Shown one piece after another: positions 9,978-19,348 of a DNA stretch of 64,000 nucleotides (positions within the stretch are counted from its first letter, which is position 1; each line of letters opens with the position of its first letter). The notes beneath the pieces were generated by a model. That model searched no databases and was not told the origin of the DNA. It saw nothing but the letters and a program-made list of their open reading frames with translations. A program made the position numbers and the translations under genes. The stretch comes from Gracilibacillus orientalis (GTDB lineage: Bacteria > Bacillota > Bacilli > Bacillales > Amphibacillaceae). Where the stretch lies: positions 1 to 64,000 of the forward strand of contig NZ_FOTR01000012.1 in NCBI RefSeq assembly GCF_900114645.1. The letters run 5' to 3'.

Positions 9978-10880
9978 ATGAGTATCGTAAAAGAATTACA
10001 ACAAATTATAAATCCAGAACATATTTTGATAGATGAACCGTTAAAAAATCATACGTATACAAAATTAGGAGGAGTAGCTGATTACTTTGTAACTCCATCC
10101 ACTGTCGAAGAAGTGCAAGAAATTATCCGCTATGCTAATAAAACAGATGTCCCTTTTACTTTATTAGGAAATGGTTCAAATGTAATCGTGAGAGATGGAG
10201 GCATTCGCGGGATTGTTTTAAGTTTGAAAAAATTTTCAGGTATTAAAAGAGAAGAGGACAAAGTGATTGCAGAGAGTGGCGCCCGTATAATTGATGCATC
10301 CCGTTTTGCATTGAGCGAATATTTAACCGGATTAGAGTTTGCATGTGGCATCCCTGGAACAGTAGGTGGTGCACTGTACATGAACGCTGGTGCCTACGGT
10401 GGAGAGGTGAAAGATTGTTTGGAAAGCGCGCTTGTCGTCGATTCTACTGGAGAAGTACATCGCTTGCCTGCAGATGCCTTTGCTTTAGAATACCGTACAA
10501 GTAATATCGCAGAAAAAGGTTATATTGTATTAGAAGCAACTTTTAGCCTCGAAGAAGAAAAATATGATGACATCAAAGCAGTTATGGATGATTTAACTTA
10601 TAAACGAGAATCAAAGCAGCCTTTAGAATACCCATCTTGCGGGAGTGTATTCAAGCGTCCACCAGGATATTTTGCCGGAAAATTGATTCAGGATAGTGAG
10701 TTACAAGGAAAAGGTATTGGCGGAGCAGAAGTATCTAACAAGCACGCCGGATTTATCGTAAATAAAAACAAAGCCACAGCCACTGACTACATCTCTGTCA
10801 TCGAAATGGTGCAACGAGAAGTAAAGGCAAAATTTGGCGTGGAATTAGAACGAGAAGTGAGGATACTGGGAGAAGACTAA
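9978..10880 (+). CDS. murB: UDP-N-acetylenolpyruvoylglucosamine reductase
   Basis: FAD- and NADPH-dependent enzyme that reduces UDP-GlcNAc-enolpyruvate to UDP-MurNAc in peptidoglycan synthesis, in the cytosol. It has the FAD-binding PCMH fold with [12 protein letters not shown] near residue 57. The substrate-binding block [20 protein letters not shown] is near residue 124. The catalytic-serine motif CGSVFKRP is near residue 220, as in the shorter type II enzymes of Firmicutes. The length (300 aa) is normal. It appears monocistronic with its own promoter. Confidence 0.96.
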   Translation: MSIVKELQQIINPEHILIDEPLKNHTYTKLGGVADYFVTPSTVEEVQEIIRYANKTDVPFTLLGNGSNVIVRDGGIRGIVLSLKKFSGIKREEDKVIAESGARIIDASRFALSEYLTGLEFACGIPGTVGGALYMNAGAYGGEVKDCLESALVVDSTGEVHRLPADAFALEYRTSNIAEKGYIVLEATFSLEEEKYDDIKAVMDDLTYKRESKQPLEYPSCGSVFKRPPGYFAGKLIQDSELQGKGIGGAEVSNKHAGFIVNKNKATATDYISVIEMVQREVKAKFGVELEREVRILGED

Positions 10881-10912
10881 TTTATTTAGAATAATGAACG
10901 AGCGCAGATTGA

Positions 10913-11085
10913 GATGAAAGACAAAAGAAGTGAAAATCGTTGAAAAGTGTCCATCATAAGCAAGATGAAAGACAAAAGAAGTAAAAATCGCTGAAAAGTG
11001 TCCATCATAAGCAAGATGAAGGACAAAAGAAGTAAAAATCGCTGAAAAGTGTCCATCATAAACAAGACGAAGGACAAAAGAAACC
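10913..11085. repeat. 51-bp tandem repeat, three full copies plus a partial
   Basis: Copies at 10913-10963, 10964-11014 and 11015-11065 are nearly identical, and a 20-bp partial copy follows (11066-11085). Each unit holds GACAAAAGAAGT and AAAAGTGTCCATCATAA. The unit length is a multiple of three, so it creates long open frames on the minus strand. These are not genes: there is no ribosome site and the residues simply repeat. The function is unknown. Copy-number variation by slippage is likely. Confidence 0.9.
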
Positions 11086-11098
11086 AAAAATTATAAAA

Positions 11099-11130
11099 TT
11101 GCCCATGAGTTGAATTCAACTCATGGGCAA
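11099..11130 (-). terminator. Terminator of the pspC-NERD unit
   Basis: A perfect 32-bp palindrome, TTGCCCATGAGTTGAA / TTCAACTCATGGGCAA. Read on the minus strand it lies just past the NERD gene and is followed by a T-rich stretch, so it most likely ends that transcript. It could also stop leftover murB transcription. Confidence 0.75.
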
Positions 11131-11152
11131 CTTGCTAAAGAAAAAGCAAAAT

Positions 11153-12058
11153 TTATTCATAATAAGTCCATTGGCGAACTCCTTTTTTTTGAAAATGGTC
11201 ATCTAATAACCGTTGAATACTTTTCTTAGAATATCCATCACCACACCAATCATAAACGAAATTAGTCGTCAATTTCTCATCTGGAAACAACATGTGTAGT
11301 TCTTTAATATTTCGAAGGAGTGCTTTATGAATAGGCTCCACCTGTTGACAATGTGGACAGAGGGCTTTTCTGCCTTCGATAAAAACAGATAAACCAGAAC
11401 ATTTACTACATCGCAATCCTTTCTTTAATTGTTGAAAATTATATGCAGGGATCCTAGGGTGTGGATAGTCTCCAATATCCCTTGAAATCAGTTGTTGTGC
11501 CAACGTATGTTGTGAAGATGTCACCGGAATTTTTGAAGCCAATTCTTTTATGGATTTCGGTAATTGTGTCGGAAAAATAATATGTTTATTTAATGGAGCT
11601 TGGTAGAGGTTGAATTCGGGGTTGATAAAGACATCGAAACATTCAACAGGAAGACTAACATGAAGTTGTTGTAAGACTTGGCTCATTAACGTTTCGTTCC
11701 TCATTAGTTGTAAGAGCGGATTACTGACTTCTTTATCCGGAAGCTTATACCAACGCTTTTCAGCATACTTATAATCACCGGAATAATTTTTCACATCAAA
11801 AAAGTAAAGTGTGTCGCCTGTTAGTACTATCGAATCAATTTGAAATGTGGTGGTTTGAACCTCTAACCGTAGATCGCTGAGCACAATAAAACGATTATCA
11901 ACTGTTTTATCCAAAAATTGTTCGAACTTTTTTTCACCTTCATATCCCATTTTTAAATTATAAAAGTAGCGATCTTCTTTCATTGAAAAAGGGGTTCTAG
12001 CAAACAATGCTTCATACATGACTAATTCATGTGGTTTTTCCAAGGCTTTTTCGATCAT
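11153..12058 (-). CDS. NERD (nuclease-related) domain protein with C-terminal zinc ribbon
   Basis: The N-terminal half shows the NERD pattern. GYEGEKKFEQFL (near residue 38) leads into a core with QIDSIVL and FFDVKNYSG (near 73-95), where Asp, Asp and Lys match PD-(D/E)xK nuclease-like positions. A zinc-ribbon-like motif CSKC...CPHC is at about residues 217-240. NERD proteins are suspected to act on DNA but mostly lack tested functions. It lies 14 nt downstream of the pspC-type gene and ends at a palindromic terminator. The start has AAAGGAA upstream. Confidence 0.82.
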   Translation of the reverse strand: MIEKALEKPHELVMYEALFARTPFSMKEDRYFYNLKMGYEGEKKFEQFLDKTVDNRFIVLSDLRLEVQTTTFQIDSIVLTGDTLYFFDVKNYSGDYKYAEKRWYKLPDKEVSNPLLQLMRNETLMSQVLQQLHVSLPVECFDVFINPEFNLYQAPLNKHIIFPTQLPKSIKELASKIPVTSSQHTLAQQLISRDIGDYPHPRIPAYNFQQLKKGLRCSKCSGLSVFIEGRKALCPHCQQVEPIHKALLRNIKELHMLFPDEKLTTNFVYDWCGDGYSKKSIQRLLDDHFQKKGVRQWTYYE

Positions 12059-12072
12059 AGAATGGTTCCTTT

Positions 12073-12258
12073 CTATAAGGATTTCGGGGTGGCAGGAAGT
12101 GTATTGGCTAGGATGATATAGATAACAAGACCAGCTGGGATGCAGAAAAGAAAAAGAAGACGAACAAGGAAGGAAGAAATCCCAAAGTACTCAGCAATAC
12201 CACCACATACTCCATGAAGGGAGTTGTCTGTAGATGATCTGCGCAATTTCCGGTTCAT
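12073..12258 (-). CDS. PspC domain small membrane protein
   Basis: A 61-aa protein made almost entirely of one PspC domain: a basic N-terminus, then LHGVCGGIAEYFGI, then a transmembrane helix (about residues 30-53). PspC-type proteins sense or respond to envelope stress in other bacteria; stand-alone copies like this are common in Firmicutes and poorly studied. It has a strong GAGGTGG ribosome site and precedes the NERD gene in a likely operon. Confidence 0.85.
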   Translation of the reverse strand: MNRKLRRSSTDNSLHGVCGGIAEYFGISSFLVRLLFLFCIPAGLVIYIILANTLPATPKSL

Positions 12259-12329
12259 GTACTAACCACCTCTCTGTCAATATACTTATATATTAACACA
12301 ATTTTCCACAAATCAACAAAACAGATATT

Positions 12330-12358
12330 TTGCAAACAGGAGAAAAATTCTTTATACT
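12330..12358 (+). promoter_or_regulatory. Riboflavin operon promoter
   Basis: TTGCAA (12330-12335), a 17-bp spacer and TATACT (12353-12358), placed about 30 bp before the FMN riboswitch. Confidence 0.65.
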
Positions 12359-12387
12359 ATTTACATAATAAAATATGCGATAAAGAT

Positions 12388-12535
12388 TCCTTTGGGGCAG
12401 GGTGTAATTCCCGACCGACGGTGATAAAAGCATAGACGCTTTTTTAGTCCGTGACCCGGATCATTTAACAATGTGAAGGTGGATTTGGTGAGATTCCGAA
12501 GCCGACAGTGATAGTCTGGATGGGAAAAGGGATTG
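12388..12535 (+). promoter_or_regulatory. FMN riboswitch (RFN element)
   Basis: The conserved RFN blocks are present in order: GGGGCAGGGTGTAATTCCCGACCG, with the run broken only at normal positions, then GACGGTGATAAAAGC, GTCCGTGACCCG, GTGGATTTGGTGAGATTCCGAAGCCGACAGT in segments, and GTCTGGATGGGAAAAGG. It precedes ribD and ends in an expression platform with a terminator at 12633-12665. When FMN is plentiful the terminator should form and shut off the rib genes. Confidence 0.96.
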
Positions 12536-12632
12536 GTGACGTAGTGACTTTTCTATGGGGAAAAGTAGTTCTTTTTGTGTCCTCATAGCTTTGCAACCAC
12601 AAAACCAAGTTCTTTACTATGAATTAAAATAC

Positions 12633-12665
12633 AAAAGCCCTAGGTATATCGCCTAGGGCTTTTTT
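12633..12665 (+). terminator. Riboswitch-controlled terminator
   Basis: AAAGCCCTAGG / CCTAGGGCTTT hairpin with a T run, about 100 nt after the FMN aptamer and directly before ribD. It is the expected OFF structure of the riboswitch. Confidence 0.92.
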
Positions 12666-12693
12666 GACTTTTCAAATAAAAGGTGATGATGAA

Positions 12694-13782
12694 GTGAGAA
12701 CGAATGAAGAATGGATGGACCTTGCACTCAATCTTGCAGAAGCAACGATAGGTCAAACGAGTCCAAATCCTTCTGTTGGAGCGGTAGTTGTGAAAAATGG
12801 TGAATTACTCGGTGTTGGCACACATTTAAAAGCGGGCGGGTCACATGCCGAAGTACATGCAATCGCTCAGGCAGGTGAGAAGGCAAAAGGCGCAGATGTC
12901 TACGTTACGCTCGAGCCTTGTGCCCATTATGGAAAAACACCGCCATGTGCAGAATTGCTTGTAGAAAGCAAAGTAAATAAAGTCTATATCGCTTGCCTCG
13001 ACCCCAATCCAAAAGTTGCGGGCAAAGGTGTCACTATCTTACAAAATGCGGGTATTGAAGTTGAAATAGGTATCCAAGAGCAGCGTGCCTTACGTATCAA
13101 TCAACATTTTTTTCATTACTTGGCAAAAAAGCGTCCTTTTATCACCTTGAAGGCAGCAACGACTTTAGATGGTAAAACAGCAACTGTCACAGGTGATAGC
13201 AAATGGATAACGTCTGAAAAAGCAAGAGAAGATGTTCACAAAGAACGGCATAAACATGATGCAATTCTCGCGGGAAGACAAACTGTAGAAAAAGATAATC
13301 CTAGTTTAACAACGCGTTTGCCTCAAGGCGGAAAAAGTCCCATTCGCATTATTTTAGATACCTATTTATCACTCACAGGGGATCTTCATATATTTGAAGC
13401 CCATTCACCAACGTGGATGATATGTGGTAATCAGGCAGATAAAGCACACTTTACAGAAAAGTATCCAGATATCAAAGTGATTCAACTGCCTACTGAAAAA
13501 ATTGCATTAACCGATTTAATGGAAGTCTTAGCAGAGGCAAAGGTACAATCCCTTTATGTAGAAGGTGGAGCTACCATCCATCAAGCTTTTTTAAAAGAGC
13601 GTCTGTTTGATGAATGCCATTGGTATATTGCACCAAAACTATTAGGAGGTCAAGATGCCAGGTCCGTGATTGGTGGTGCATCACCTTCAACGATGAAGGC
13701 AGCACAGCAACTGCAATTTATAGATATTAAACAAATTGGTCCGGATCTTAAGCTTATTGCAAAACCAAAGGAGGAGTCCTAA
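12694..13782 (+). CDS. ribD: Bifunctional riboflavin deaminase/reductase
   Basis: Second and third steps of riboflavin synthesis: deamination of the pyrimidine intermediate, then NADPH-dependent reduction of the ribose side chain. The N-terminal cytidine-deaminase-type domain has the zinc motif HAE (51-53) and PCAHYGKTPPC (Cys76, Cys85). The reductase domain follows from about residue 147. The GTG at 12694 is the chosen start because AAAGGTGAT sits upstream. An in-frame TTG at 12664 lies inside the terminator and is unlikely. It overlaps ribE by one base. Confidence 0.95.
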   Translation: MRTNEEWMDLALNLAEATIGQTSPNPSVGAVVVKNGELLGVGTHLKAGGSHAEVHAIAQAGEKAKGADVYVTLEPCAHYGKTPPCAELLVESKVNKVYIACLDPNPKVAGKGVTILQNAGIEVEIGIQEQRALRINQHFFHYLAKKRPFITLKAATTLDGKTATVTGDSKWITSEKAREDVHKERHKHDAILAGRQTVEKDNPSLTTRLPQGGKSPIRIILDTYLSLTGDLHIFEAHSPTWMICGNQADKAHFTEKYPDIKVIQLPTEKIALTDLMEVLAEAKVQSLYVEGGATIHQAFLKERLFDECHWYIAPKLLGGQDARSVIGGASPSTMKAAQQLQFIDIKQIGPDLKLIAKPKEES

Positions 13783-14414
13783 TGTTTACTGGCATTGTAG
13801 AGGAAAAGGGAAAAATAGCGTCGATTACCCAGCACAATCAAGCTTTACAGATAAAGATTCATGGAAAAAAGGTAACAGAAGAAATCTCGATTGGCGATAG
13901 TATTTCTGTCAATGGTGTTTGCTTAACTGTAACTGAGTTTGCATCTGATTGGTTTACCGTTGATGTAATTCCCGAAACATTTCGTAGTTCATCGCTATCC
14001 AAACTAACTGCACAGTCTGAAGTTAACTTAGAACGTGCCATGCATGCGAATGGGAGGTTTGGCGGCCATTTTGTCTCTGGGCATGTCGATGCAGTTGGAA
14101 AGGTTGAACGTACATGGCAAGAGGATAACGCTAAATATTATTACATTTCCGTACTAGAAACGCGATATATTACGATGAAAGGTTCAATCTCAGTAGATGG
14201 CACATCGCTTACTGTTTTTGGAGTCGATGAGAAGGGGTTTACTATTTCACTCATCCCAGAAACACAAACAGCAACTGTCCTTGGTGCAAAAAATCAAGAA
14301 GATATCGTGAATGTTGAATTTGATATGTTAGCAAAATATATGGAGCGTCTCCTGCAAACATCCAATCAAACATCAGGTATTACGGAAGAGAAATTACAGC
14401 AATACGGATTTTAA
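13782..14414 (+). CDS. ribE: Riboflavin synthase alpha subunit
   Basis: Dismutates two 6,7-dimethyl-8-ribityllumazine molecules to riboflavin. It shows the expected internal duplication, two lumazine-binding repeats of about 95 residues, the first starting MFTGIVEE. The conserved NGVCLTV and DGTSLTV blocks mark the two halves. The length (210 aa) is standard. A GGAGGAG site inside the end of ribD drives it, and it is the second gene of the FMN-controlled operon. Confidence 0.96.
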   Translation: MFTGIVEEKGKIASITQHNQALQIKIHGKKVTEEISIGDSISVNGVCLTVTEFASDWFTVDVIPETFRSSSLSKLTAQSEVNLERAMHANGRFGGHFVSGHVDAVGKVERTWQEDNAKYYYISVLETRYITMKGSISVDGTSLTVFGVDEKGFTISLIPETQTATVLGAKNQEDIVNVEFDMLAKYMERLLQTSNQTSGITEEKLQQYGF

Positions 14415-14426
14415 GGAGGTGCAATA

Positions 14427-15647
14427 ATGAAACACTCAGTTGAAACAGCTATAGAAGCACTAAAAAAAGGAGAAATCGTCATCGTTGTGGATAATGAAGA
14501 TCGTGAAAATGAAGGGGATTTTATTGCCTTAGCAGAACACACGACTTCAGAAGTGATTAATTTTATGGCCAAGGAAGGTCGTGGCTTGATCTGTGCACCG
14601 ATGACCAAAAGTTATGCTGATCGTTTTCAATTAGGAGAAATGGTCACAAAAAATACTGATGATCATGGTACTAATTTTACCGTCAGTATCGATTATCATA
14701 CGACACATACGGGAATTAGTGCGCAGGAGCGAGCATTAACGATTCAGAAATTAGTCGATGATACGACGACAGCACAGGATTTTAACCGACCTGGACATAT
14801 TTTCCCGTTAATCGGAAGAACAGCAGGAGTACTCGAACGAACAGGTCACACTGAAGCAGCGATTGATTTAGCACGCTTAGCGGGTTCGAAGCCAGTGTCT
14901 GTTATTTGTGAAATTATGAATGAAGACGGAACGATGGCGCGCCAGCCAGATTTAGAAAAAATGGCTGACAAACATAACATGCAGATGATCACGATTCAGG
15001 AATTAATTCAATACCGCAAACGTTATGACCAATTAATTGTGAAAGAAACTGAAATTAATTTACCGACTGCATATGGTGAATTTAGACTTGTCGCCTATAC
15101 AGAAAAATATACTGGTAAGGAGCATATTGCATTATATAAAGGTGAATTAAACTCGGATGAACCGACACTGGTACGAGTACATTCCGAATGTTTAACCGGT
15201 GATGTGTTCGGCTCAGAGCGTTGTGATTGTGGACCGCAATTAGAAAAAGCATTAGAGGAAATCCAAAAGGCAGGGAGAGGTGTACTCGTTTATATGCGCC
15301 AAGAAGGCCGTGGTATTGGTTTAATCAATAAAATGAAGGCATATAAATTGCAGGAAGAAGGCTATGACACGGTGGAAGCAAATCACCAGTTGGGCTTTCC
15401 GGATGACTTGAGAGACTATGCGATTAGTGTTCAGATATTAAGGGATTTAGGTGTTGGAAAGCTTCATTTACTCACTAACAATCCTCGTAAGCTTTCAAGT
15501 ATGGAAGAGTACGGACTGGAATTAGTAGGAAGAAAAGCAATTGAAATTCCGTCCAATAAAAATAATGAAAAGTATTTGCAAACGAAAGTAGAAAAATTAG
15601 ATCATTTATTACACATAAAAGGGAACCAAGATGGAGGAGGAATTTAA
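14427..15647 (+). CDS. ribBA: 3,4-dihydroxy-2-butanone-4-phosphate synthase / GTP cyclohydrolase II
   Basis: Fused enzyme making both starting compounds of riboflavin. The N-terminal DHBP synthase domain (about residues 1-200) has [10 protein letters not shown] with its acidic metal and substrate residues. The C-terminal GTP cyclohydrolase II (about 205-398) has the zinc-binding cysteines in [17 protein letters not shown] and the [10 protein letters not shown] block. The length is normal. The ribosome site AAGGAGGTG is strong, and the gene lies 12 nt after ribE. Confidence 0.97.
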   Translation: MKHSVETAIEALKKGEIVIVVDNEDRENEGDFIALAEHTTSEVINFMAKEGRGLICAPMTKSYADRFQLGEMVTKNTDDHGTNFTVSIDYHTTHTGISAQERALTIQKLVDDTTTAQDFNRPGHIFPLIGRTAGVLERTGHTEAAIDLARLAGSKPVSVICEIMNEDGTMARQPDLEKMADKHNMQMITIQELIQYRKRYDQLIVKETEINLPTAYGEFRLVAYTEKYTGKEHIALYKGELNSDEPTLVRVHSECLTGDVFGSERCDCGPQLEKALEEIQKAGRGVLVYMRQEGRGIGLINKMKAYKLQEEGYDTVEANHQLGFPDDLRDYAISVQILRDLGVGKLHLLTNNPRKLSSMEEYGLELVGRKAIEIPSNKNNEKYLQTKVEKLDHLLHIKGNQDGGGI

Positions 15648-15648
15648 C

Positions 15649-16116
15649 ATGGCAAAAACATTTGAAGGAAATTTGGTAGGTACAGGTTTAAAAGTAGGGA
15701 TTGTCGTAGGGAGATTTAATGAATTTATTACGGGTAAGCTGTTAAGCGGTGCAGAAGATGCTTTCCGTCGTCACGGTATAGCAGAAGCCGATGTAGATGT
15801 AGCTTGGGTACCCGGAGCTTTTGAAATTCCATTAGTAGCGAAAAAAATGACCGAATCAGGAAAATATGATGCGGTAGTAACATTAGGAACGGTTATTCGA
15901 GGATCCACGCCACACTTTGATTATGTCAGTAATGAAGTATCAAAAGGAGTAGCAGGAGTTTCTATGGATGCTGGTATTCCGGTTATTTTCGGTGTGTTAA
16001 CAACAGACACAATAGAGCAAGCAATTGAACGTGCTGGTACGAAGGCAGGAAACAAAGGCGCAGAAGCAGCAATTTCAGCAATTGAGATGGCGAATTTATT
16101 AAAAGAGATTGGTTAA
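15649..16116 (+). CDS. ribH: 6,7-dimethyl-8-ribityllumazine synthase
   Basis: Joins the pyrimidine and the four-carbon unit to make the lumazine substrate of RibE; family members assemble into pentamers or 60-mer capsids. Conserved blocks include [18 protein letters not shown] and [14 protein letters not shown] with the catalytic His. The ATG at 15649 is chosen because GGAGGAGG lies 6 nt upstream; an in-frame ATG at 15631 overlaps that site. It is the last gene of the rib operon, 1 nt after ribBA. Confidence 0.96.
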   Translation: MAKTFEGNLVGTGLKVGIVVGRFNEFITGKLLSGAEDAFRRHGIAEADVDVAWVPGAFEIPLVAKKMTESGKYDAVVTLGTVIRGSTPHFDYVSNEVSKGVAGVSMDAGIPVIFGVLTTDTIEQAIERAGTKAGNKGAEAAISAIEMANLLKEIG

Positions 16117-16119
16117 GTT

Positions 16120-16362
16120 GAAAAGAGGGTGGGACAGAAGTACTCGAGTTATGACAAAACACGAACATCAAATGGATGTTCGTGTTTATTGTTCCTTGGG
16201 AAAGTATTATTGTTCCTTGGAAAAATGAGTATTTCCAAGGAAGGGAACTAGAATTCCGAGGAACAGCAGCACTTTTCCAAGGAAGAGAACTAGAATTCCA
16301 AGGAAGAAGCAACAAGCCCAATATATTCAGATGAGAAAAAGTATTTGTCCCACCTTCTTTTC
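16120..16362. repeat. 243-bp intergenic inverted-repeat (MITE-like) element
   Basis: The ends are inverted copies: GAAAAGAgGGTGGGACA at the left and TGTCCCACCtTCTTTTC at the right. Inside, a perfect hairpin AACACGAACATC / GATGTTCGTGTT lies near 16159-16187. At least six TTCC(t/g)TGG / CCAAGGAA half-palindromes follow. It carries no coding capacity; a minus-strand open frame through it is a repeat artefact. Similar GGGTGGGACAGA-ended intergenic repeats are known in Firmicutes. It separates convergent ribH and the peroxidase gene and may end both transcripts. Confidence 0.75.
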
Positions 16363-16839
16363 TTATGGAAGTAATGCTTTTATATCATTTTCGATTTCTT
16401 TTGGTTCTGTCTTTGGTGCATAGCGTTTCACGACATTTCCATTCTCATCAATTAAAAATTTCGTAAAATTCCATTTTATTTGATCTGAAATCACTCCTGG
16501 TGCTTCTTTGGTTAGATGCTGAAAAAGTGGATGTGCATTTTTGCCGCGGACTTCCGTTTTGGCAAACATCGGGAAGTTGACACCATAATTGAGACGACAA
16601 TATTCCTCCGCTTCATCACTTGATCCAGGCTCTTGATTCATAAACTGATTACAAGGGAATCCTAAAATTTCTAATCCTTCATCCTTATATTTATTATACA
16701 ATTCTTGTAACCCGTCAAACTGGGGAGTAAAGCCACATTTACTAGCGGTATTTACAACAATCATCGCTTTTGCCTTATAATCGTTAACCGTTTTATTTTC
16801 ACCTTTAACTGTTTCAATTGAAAAATCATACAATGACAA
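16363..16839 (-). CDS. Glutathione peroxidase family thiol peroxidase
   Basis: BsaA-type peroxidase, 158 aa. The catalytic cysteine is Cys35 in NTASKCGFT. The partner glutamine and tryptophan blocks LGFPCNQF and WNFTKFL are present, as in non-selenium family members that use thioredoxin or low-molecular-weight thiols to reduce peroxides. The TTG at 16839 is the chosen start: AAGGAGG is 8 nt upstream and the protein then begins MSLYDFS as in relatives. A longer frame to 16884 would bury that site inside the gene. Confidence 0.93.
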   Translation of the reverse strand: MSLYDFSIETVKGENKTVNDYKAKAMIVVNTASKCGFTPQFDGLQELYNKYKDEGLEILGFPCNQFMNQEPGSSDEAEEYCRLNYGVNFPMFAKTEVRGKNAHPLFQHLTKEAPGVISDQIKWNFTKFLIDENGNVVKRYAPKTEPKEIENDIKALLP

Positions 16840-16913
16840 TCTAATCGCCTCCTTCATAAAAAGGATAGCATATTCGTCCGACAACTACGAGGAACAGCTC
16901 ACAGCTGAATTAA

Positions 16914-16945
16914 AAAACAAAAAAACACGAGGCATATACCTCGTG
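16914..16945 (-). terminator. Terminator of trhO
   Basis: On the minus strand CACGAGGTATATGCCTCGTG is followed by a run of seven T residues, just after the trhO stop codon. Confidence 0.9.
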
Positions 16946-16950
16946 ATTCA

Positions 16951-17931
16951 TTAAAATTCTTGCATTACACCGTCTTCTTCAGCGATACGATCCAACCTTG
17001 CCTGGATTTCTTCTTCAGAAAGATTGTGTTCTTTAATATATAGATTGCGAGGGTGAACACGGCACTCGTGTGTACATCCACGCATATATTTATGTTCATT
17101 CTCTTCTGAGCATAAAATTTGTTTATTACACTCAGGATTGGCACAATTTGCATAACGTTCACAAGGCTCGCCGTCAAAGTACTCACGACCTACTACAACA
17201 TGGTCTTTGCGGTTCACTGGAACAGAGATACGCTCATCAAATACGTAAAGTTGTCCGTCCCATAGTTCACCTTGTACTTCAGGATCTTTCCCATAAGTGA
17301 CAATACCACCGTGAAGTTGTCCGACATCATTGAATCCTTTTTCTTTCATCCAACCACCAAATTTTTCGCAACGAATGCCGCCCGTACAATACATTAGTAC
17401 TTTCTTACCTTCTAAAATTTCACGATTGTTTTCAATCCATTCCGGCAAGTCACGGAAATTATCAATGTCAGGATTAATCGCACCGCGGAAATGACCTAGT
17501 TCATATTCATAATCATTTCTAGTATCTAGAATAACAGTGTTTTCATCTTGCATTGCTTCATAAAATTCTTTAGGATTCAAGAAATCGGCATTCTTTTCGC
17601 GTGGATCCACATTTTCCTCACCTAAGCGAAGTGTTACTAGCTCTGGACGATAGCGGCAGTGCATTTTCTTGAATGTATGTCCATCCGCTTCATCAATTTT
17701 AAACATCATGTCACTAAATTTAGGATCACTTTGCATTGCTTCCATATACTTGTTTGTTTGTTCCACTGTGCCAGAAACTGTACCATTAATACCTTCTTCT
17801 GCTACAAGAATTCGTCCTTTTAATCCAAGGTCTTTACAGAATTCCAAGTGTTCCTGCGCAAATATTTCTGGGTCTTCGATTGTGACAAACTTATAATACA
17901 ACAATACTTGATACTTTTCTTTATTTTCCAT
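16951..17931 (-). CDS. trhO: tRNA uridine(34) hydroxylase, rhodanese family
   Basis: Rhodanese-domain protein of the YbfQ/YceA/TrhO family, which hydroxylates U34 of several tRNAs using O2. The N-terminal acylphosphatase-like domain (about residues 1-95) is followed by the rhodanese domain with Cys182 in CTGGIRC. A cysteine-rich C-terminus follows (C-x2-CxxPxC...C...C). The ATG at 17931 is chosen because GGTGGT lies just upstream and the protein then has the family length of 326 aa. A longer open frame to 18042 adds residues with no conserved match. Confidence 0.93.
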   Translation of the reverse strand: MENKEKYQVLLYYKFVTIEDPEIFAQEHLEFCKDLGLKGRILVAEEGINGTVSGTVEQTNKYMEAMQSDPKFSDMMFKIDEADGHTFKKMHCRYRPELVTLRLGEENVDPREKNADFLNPKEFYEAMQDENTVILDTRNDYEYELGHFRGAINPDIDNFRDLPEWIENNREILEGKKVLMYCTGGIRCEKFGGWMKEKGFNDVGQLHGGIVTYGKDPEVQGELWDGQLYVFDERISVPVNRKDHVVVGREYFDGEPCERYANCANPECNKQILCSEENEHKYMRGCTHECRVHPRNLYIKEHNLSEEEIQARLDRIAEEDGVMQEF

Positions 17932-18072
17932 TTTACTACCACCTATCAATTCATATTTGCAAGATATAAATGTTTTTAGGTTGGTTTGTACTTTTATAAT
18001 CTTGCAAGTCCTTATTTTATCACGTTTTTTTTGCATACTCAATATAGTCTTATTAACTTGAATTATGCAAAT

Positions 18073-18093
18073 GCTAACATTTTGCTAACATTT
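18073..18093. repeat. Possible integrase arm-binding repeats near attL
   Basis: GCTAACATTT occurs twice with 11-bp phase (18073 and 18084), just past the 3' end of the integrase gene. Short phased direct repeats in this position are typical arm-type sites of tyrosine integrases. Nearby TTGCATA (18031) and TATGCAA (18064) form an inverted pair that could flank the core. The core itself is not identified. Confidence 0.35.
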
Positions 18094-18096
18094 AAT

Positions 18097-19281
18097 TTAA
18101 AAACTGATTTTTTCTCTTACTTCCTTCATTAAATTACTGAACCGAGCTGATGTCTTTTGCTTCTGACCTTTGGTCGTATGAGCGTAAATTTTATTTAATG
18201 TCTTCATATCGTCATGACCCAACCTTTCAGCTATGTCTCTTAGTTCGATTTCTGCTTCGATGCATAAGGAAGCGTGTGTATGTCTTAGAGAATGGGGTGC
18301 CAGTTTTTTAGGGTGCTCCATCTTCTTTAATATTTTTTTCATATGATCATAAATATAGTGAGGGTGCATAGGGAACCCAGGATACTTACTAGTATTAATA
18401 AAGGCAAAATTATAATCGGTATAGGTTTTTCTATTTTTCATTATAAATTCATTCTGCCATGACTTGTGTTCTTTCAATGTATCGATCACAAAATCATCCA
18501 CATCAATCACACGGATAGACCCCCTCGTTTTAGGTGGTACCAAAGAAAAATCATCAATCCTTTTTGATTCACTGTAATAGGTTTTTGTTATCGACAAAGT
18601 CTTTGTTGCAAAATCAATATCATCCCACTTTAGAACACAGAGCTCTCCTCGTCTTAAACCAGTGTATGCAAGAACAGAATAAACAGCAAAGTCTTGAGGA
18701 AACTTTTGACGCTTTGCTATTTGCAGAAACATTGCCAATTCTTCTTTTTCAAGAAAGTTCTCATCTACGTTTAATTTATCCTCCACAACTTTTTTCTTCT
18801 TCAAGAATCTAAAATCCATATTATCAGTAGGATCTAATCTTATCGTATCTTCAAGCGCAGATTTAAAAATTAATCGAGCTGTAGAATGGATGGATTTTAT
18901 TGAATTCTCAGAATAGCCATTATCATGTAAGTCGTGTAACATTTCCATATACATATTTTTTTTAATCTTTTTCAAAGGGTAGTGAGCAAAGTACTCGTTT
19001 AATTTTTTAATCGATGTACGCCTACTGTCTGAAGTTCCTGGTTGCACTAATTTGGAATATCGAGGAAACCATTGATCTATATATTCTCGAAATGTAATAG
19101 TAGACTCTTGAACAAAAGTTCCTTCATGTATTTCTTTTTCCACTTTAGCTGCAGCAAGTTGCGCTGCCTTTTTTGTTTTAAACCCACTCTTAGCTTTTTG
19201 TTTTCGCTTACCAGTCTTAGGGTTTATACCAATATCAACTACATATCCCCATGAGGTCCCTCGCTTTCCTACATAAGCCAT
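18097..19281 (-). CDS. int: Phage tyrosine integrase
   Basis: Catalyses site-specific integration and excision of the prophage. The N-terminal AP2-like arm-binding domain (about residues 1-55, with GINPKTGKRKQ) is followed by a SAM-like core-binding domain (60-165). The catalytic domain has all expected residues: Arg210 (TGLRRGEL), His330 and Arg333 (PHSLRHTHAS), His356 (LGHDD) and the nucleophile Tyr366. At 394 aa it is intact. It is the leftmost phage gene, reading toward the left attachment end. Confidence 0.96.
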   Translation of the reverse strand: MAYVGKRGTSWGYVVDIGINPKTGKRKQKAKSGFKTKKAAQLAAAKVEKEIHEGTFVQESTITFREYIDQWFPRYSKLVQPGTSDSRRTSIKKLNEYFAHYPLKKIKKNMYMEMLHDLHDNGYSENSIKSIHSTARLIFKSALEDTIRLDPTDNMDFRFLKKKKVVEDKLNVDENFLEKEELAMFLQIAKRQKFPQDFAVYSVLAYTGLRRGELCVLKWDDIDFATKTLSITKTYYSESKRIDDFSLVPPKTRGSIRVIDVDDFVIDTLKEHKSWQNEFIMKNRKTYTDYNFAFINTSKYPGFPMHPHYIYDHMKKILKKMEHPKKLAPHSLRHTHASLCIEAEIELRDIAERLGHDDMKTLNKIYAHTTKGQKQKTSARFSNLMKEVREKISF

Positions 19282-19348
19282 ATCGATTTACACACCTCCT
19301 CTATTTTAATAGTAAGGATATTGTTTGTAATAAGACATCAGTGAATGA

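Noticed and set aside
10913-11085. Possible CRISPR array
   Set aside because: Copies are directly adjacent with no spacers, and no cas genes are present.
10845-11119. Overlapping minus-strand open frames with repeated residues
   Set aside because: They are produced by the 51-bp tandem repeat, which is a multiple of three; there is no ribosome site and they overlap the murB end.
15983-16321. 112-codon minus-strand open frame
   Set aside because: It overlaps ribH and the inverted-repeat element; the residues follow the CCTTGG repeats.
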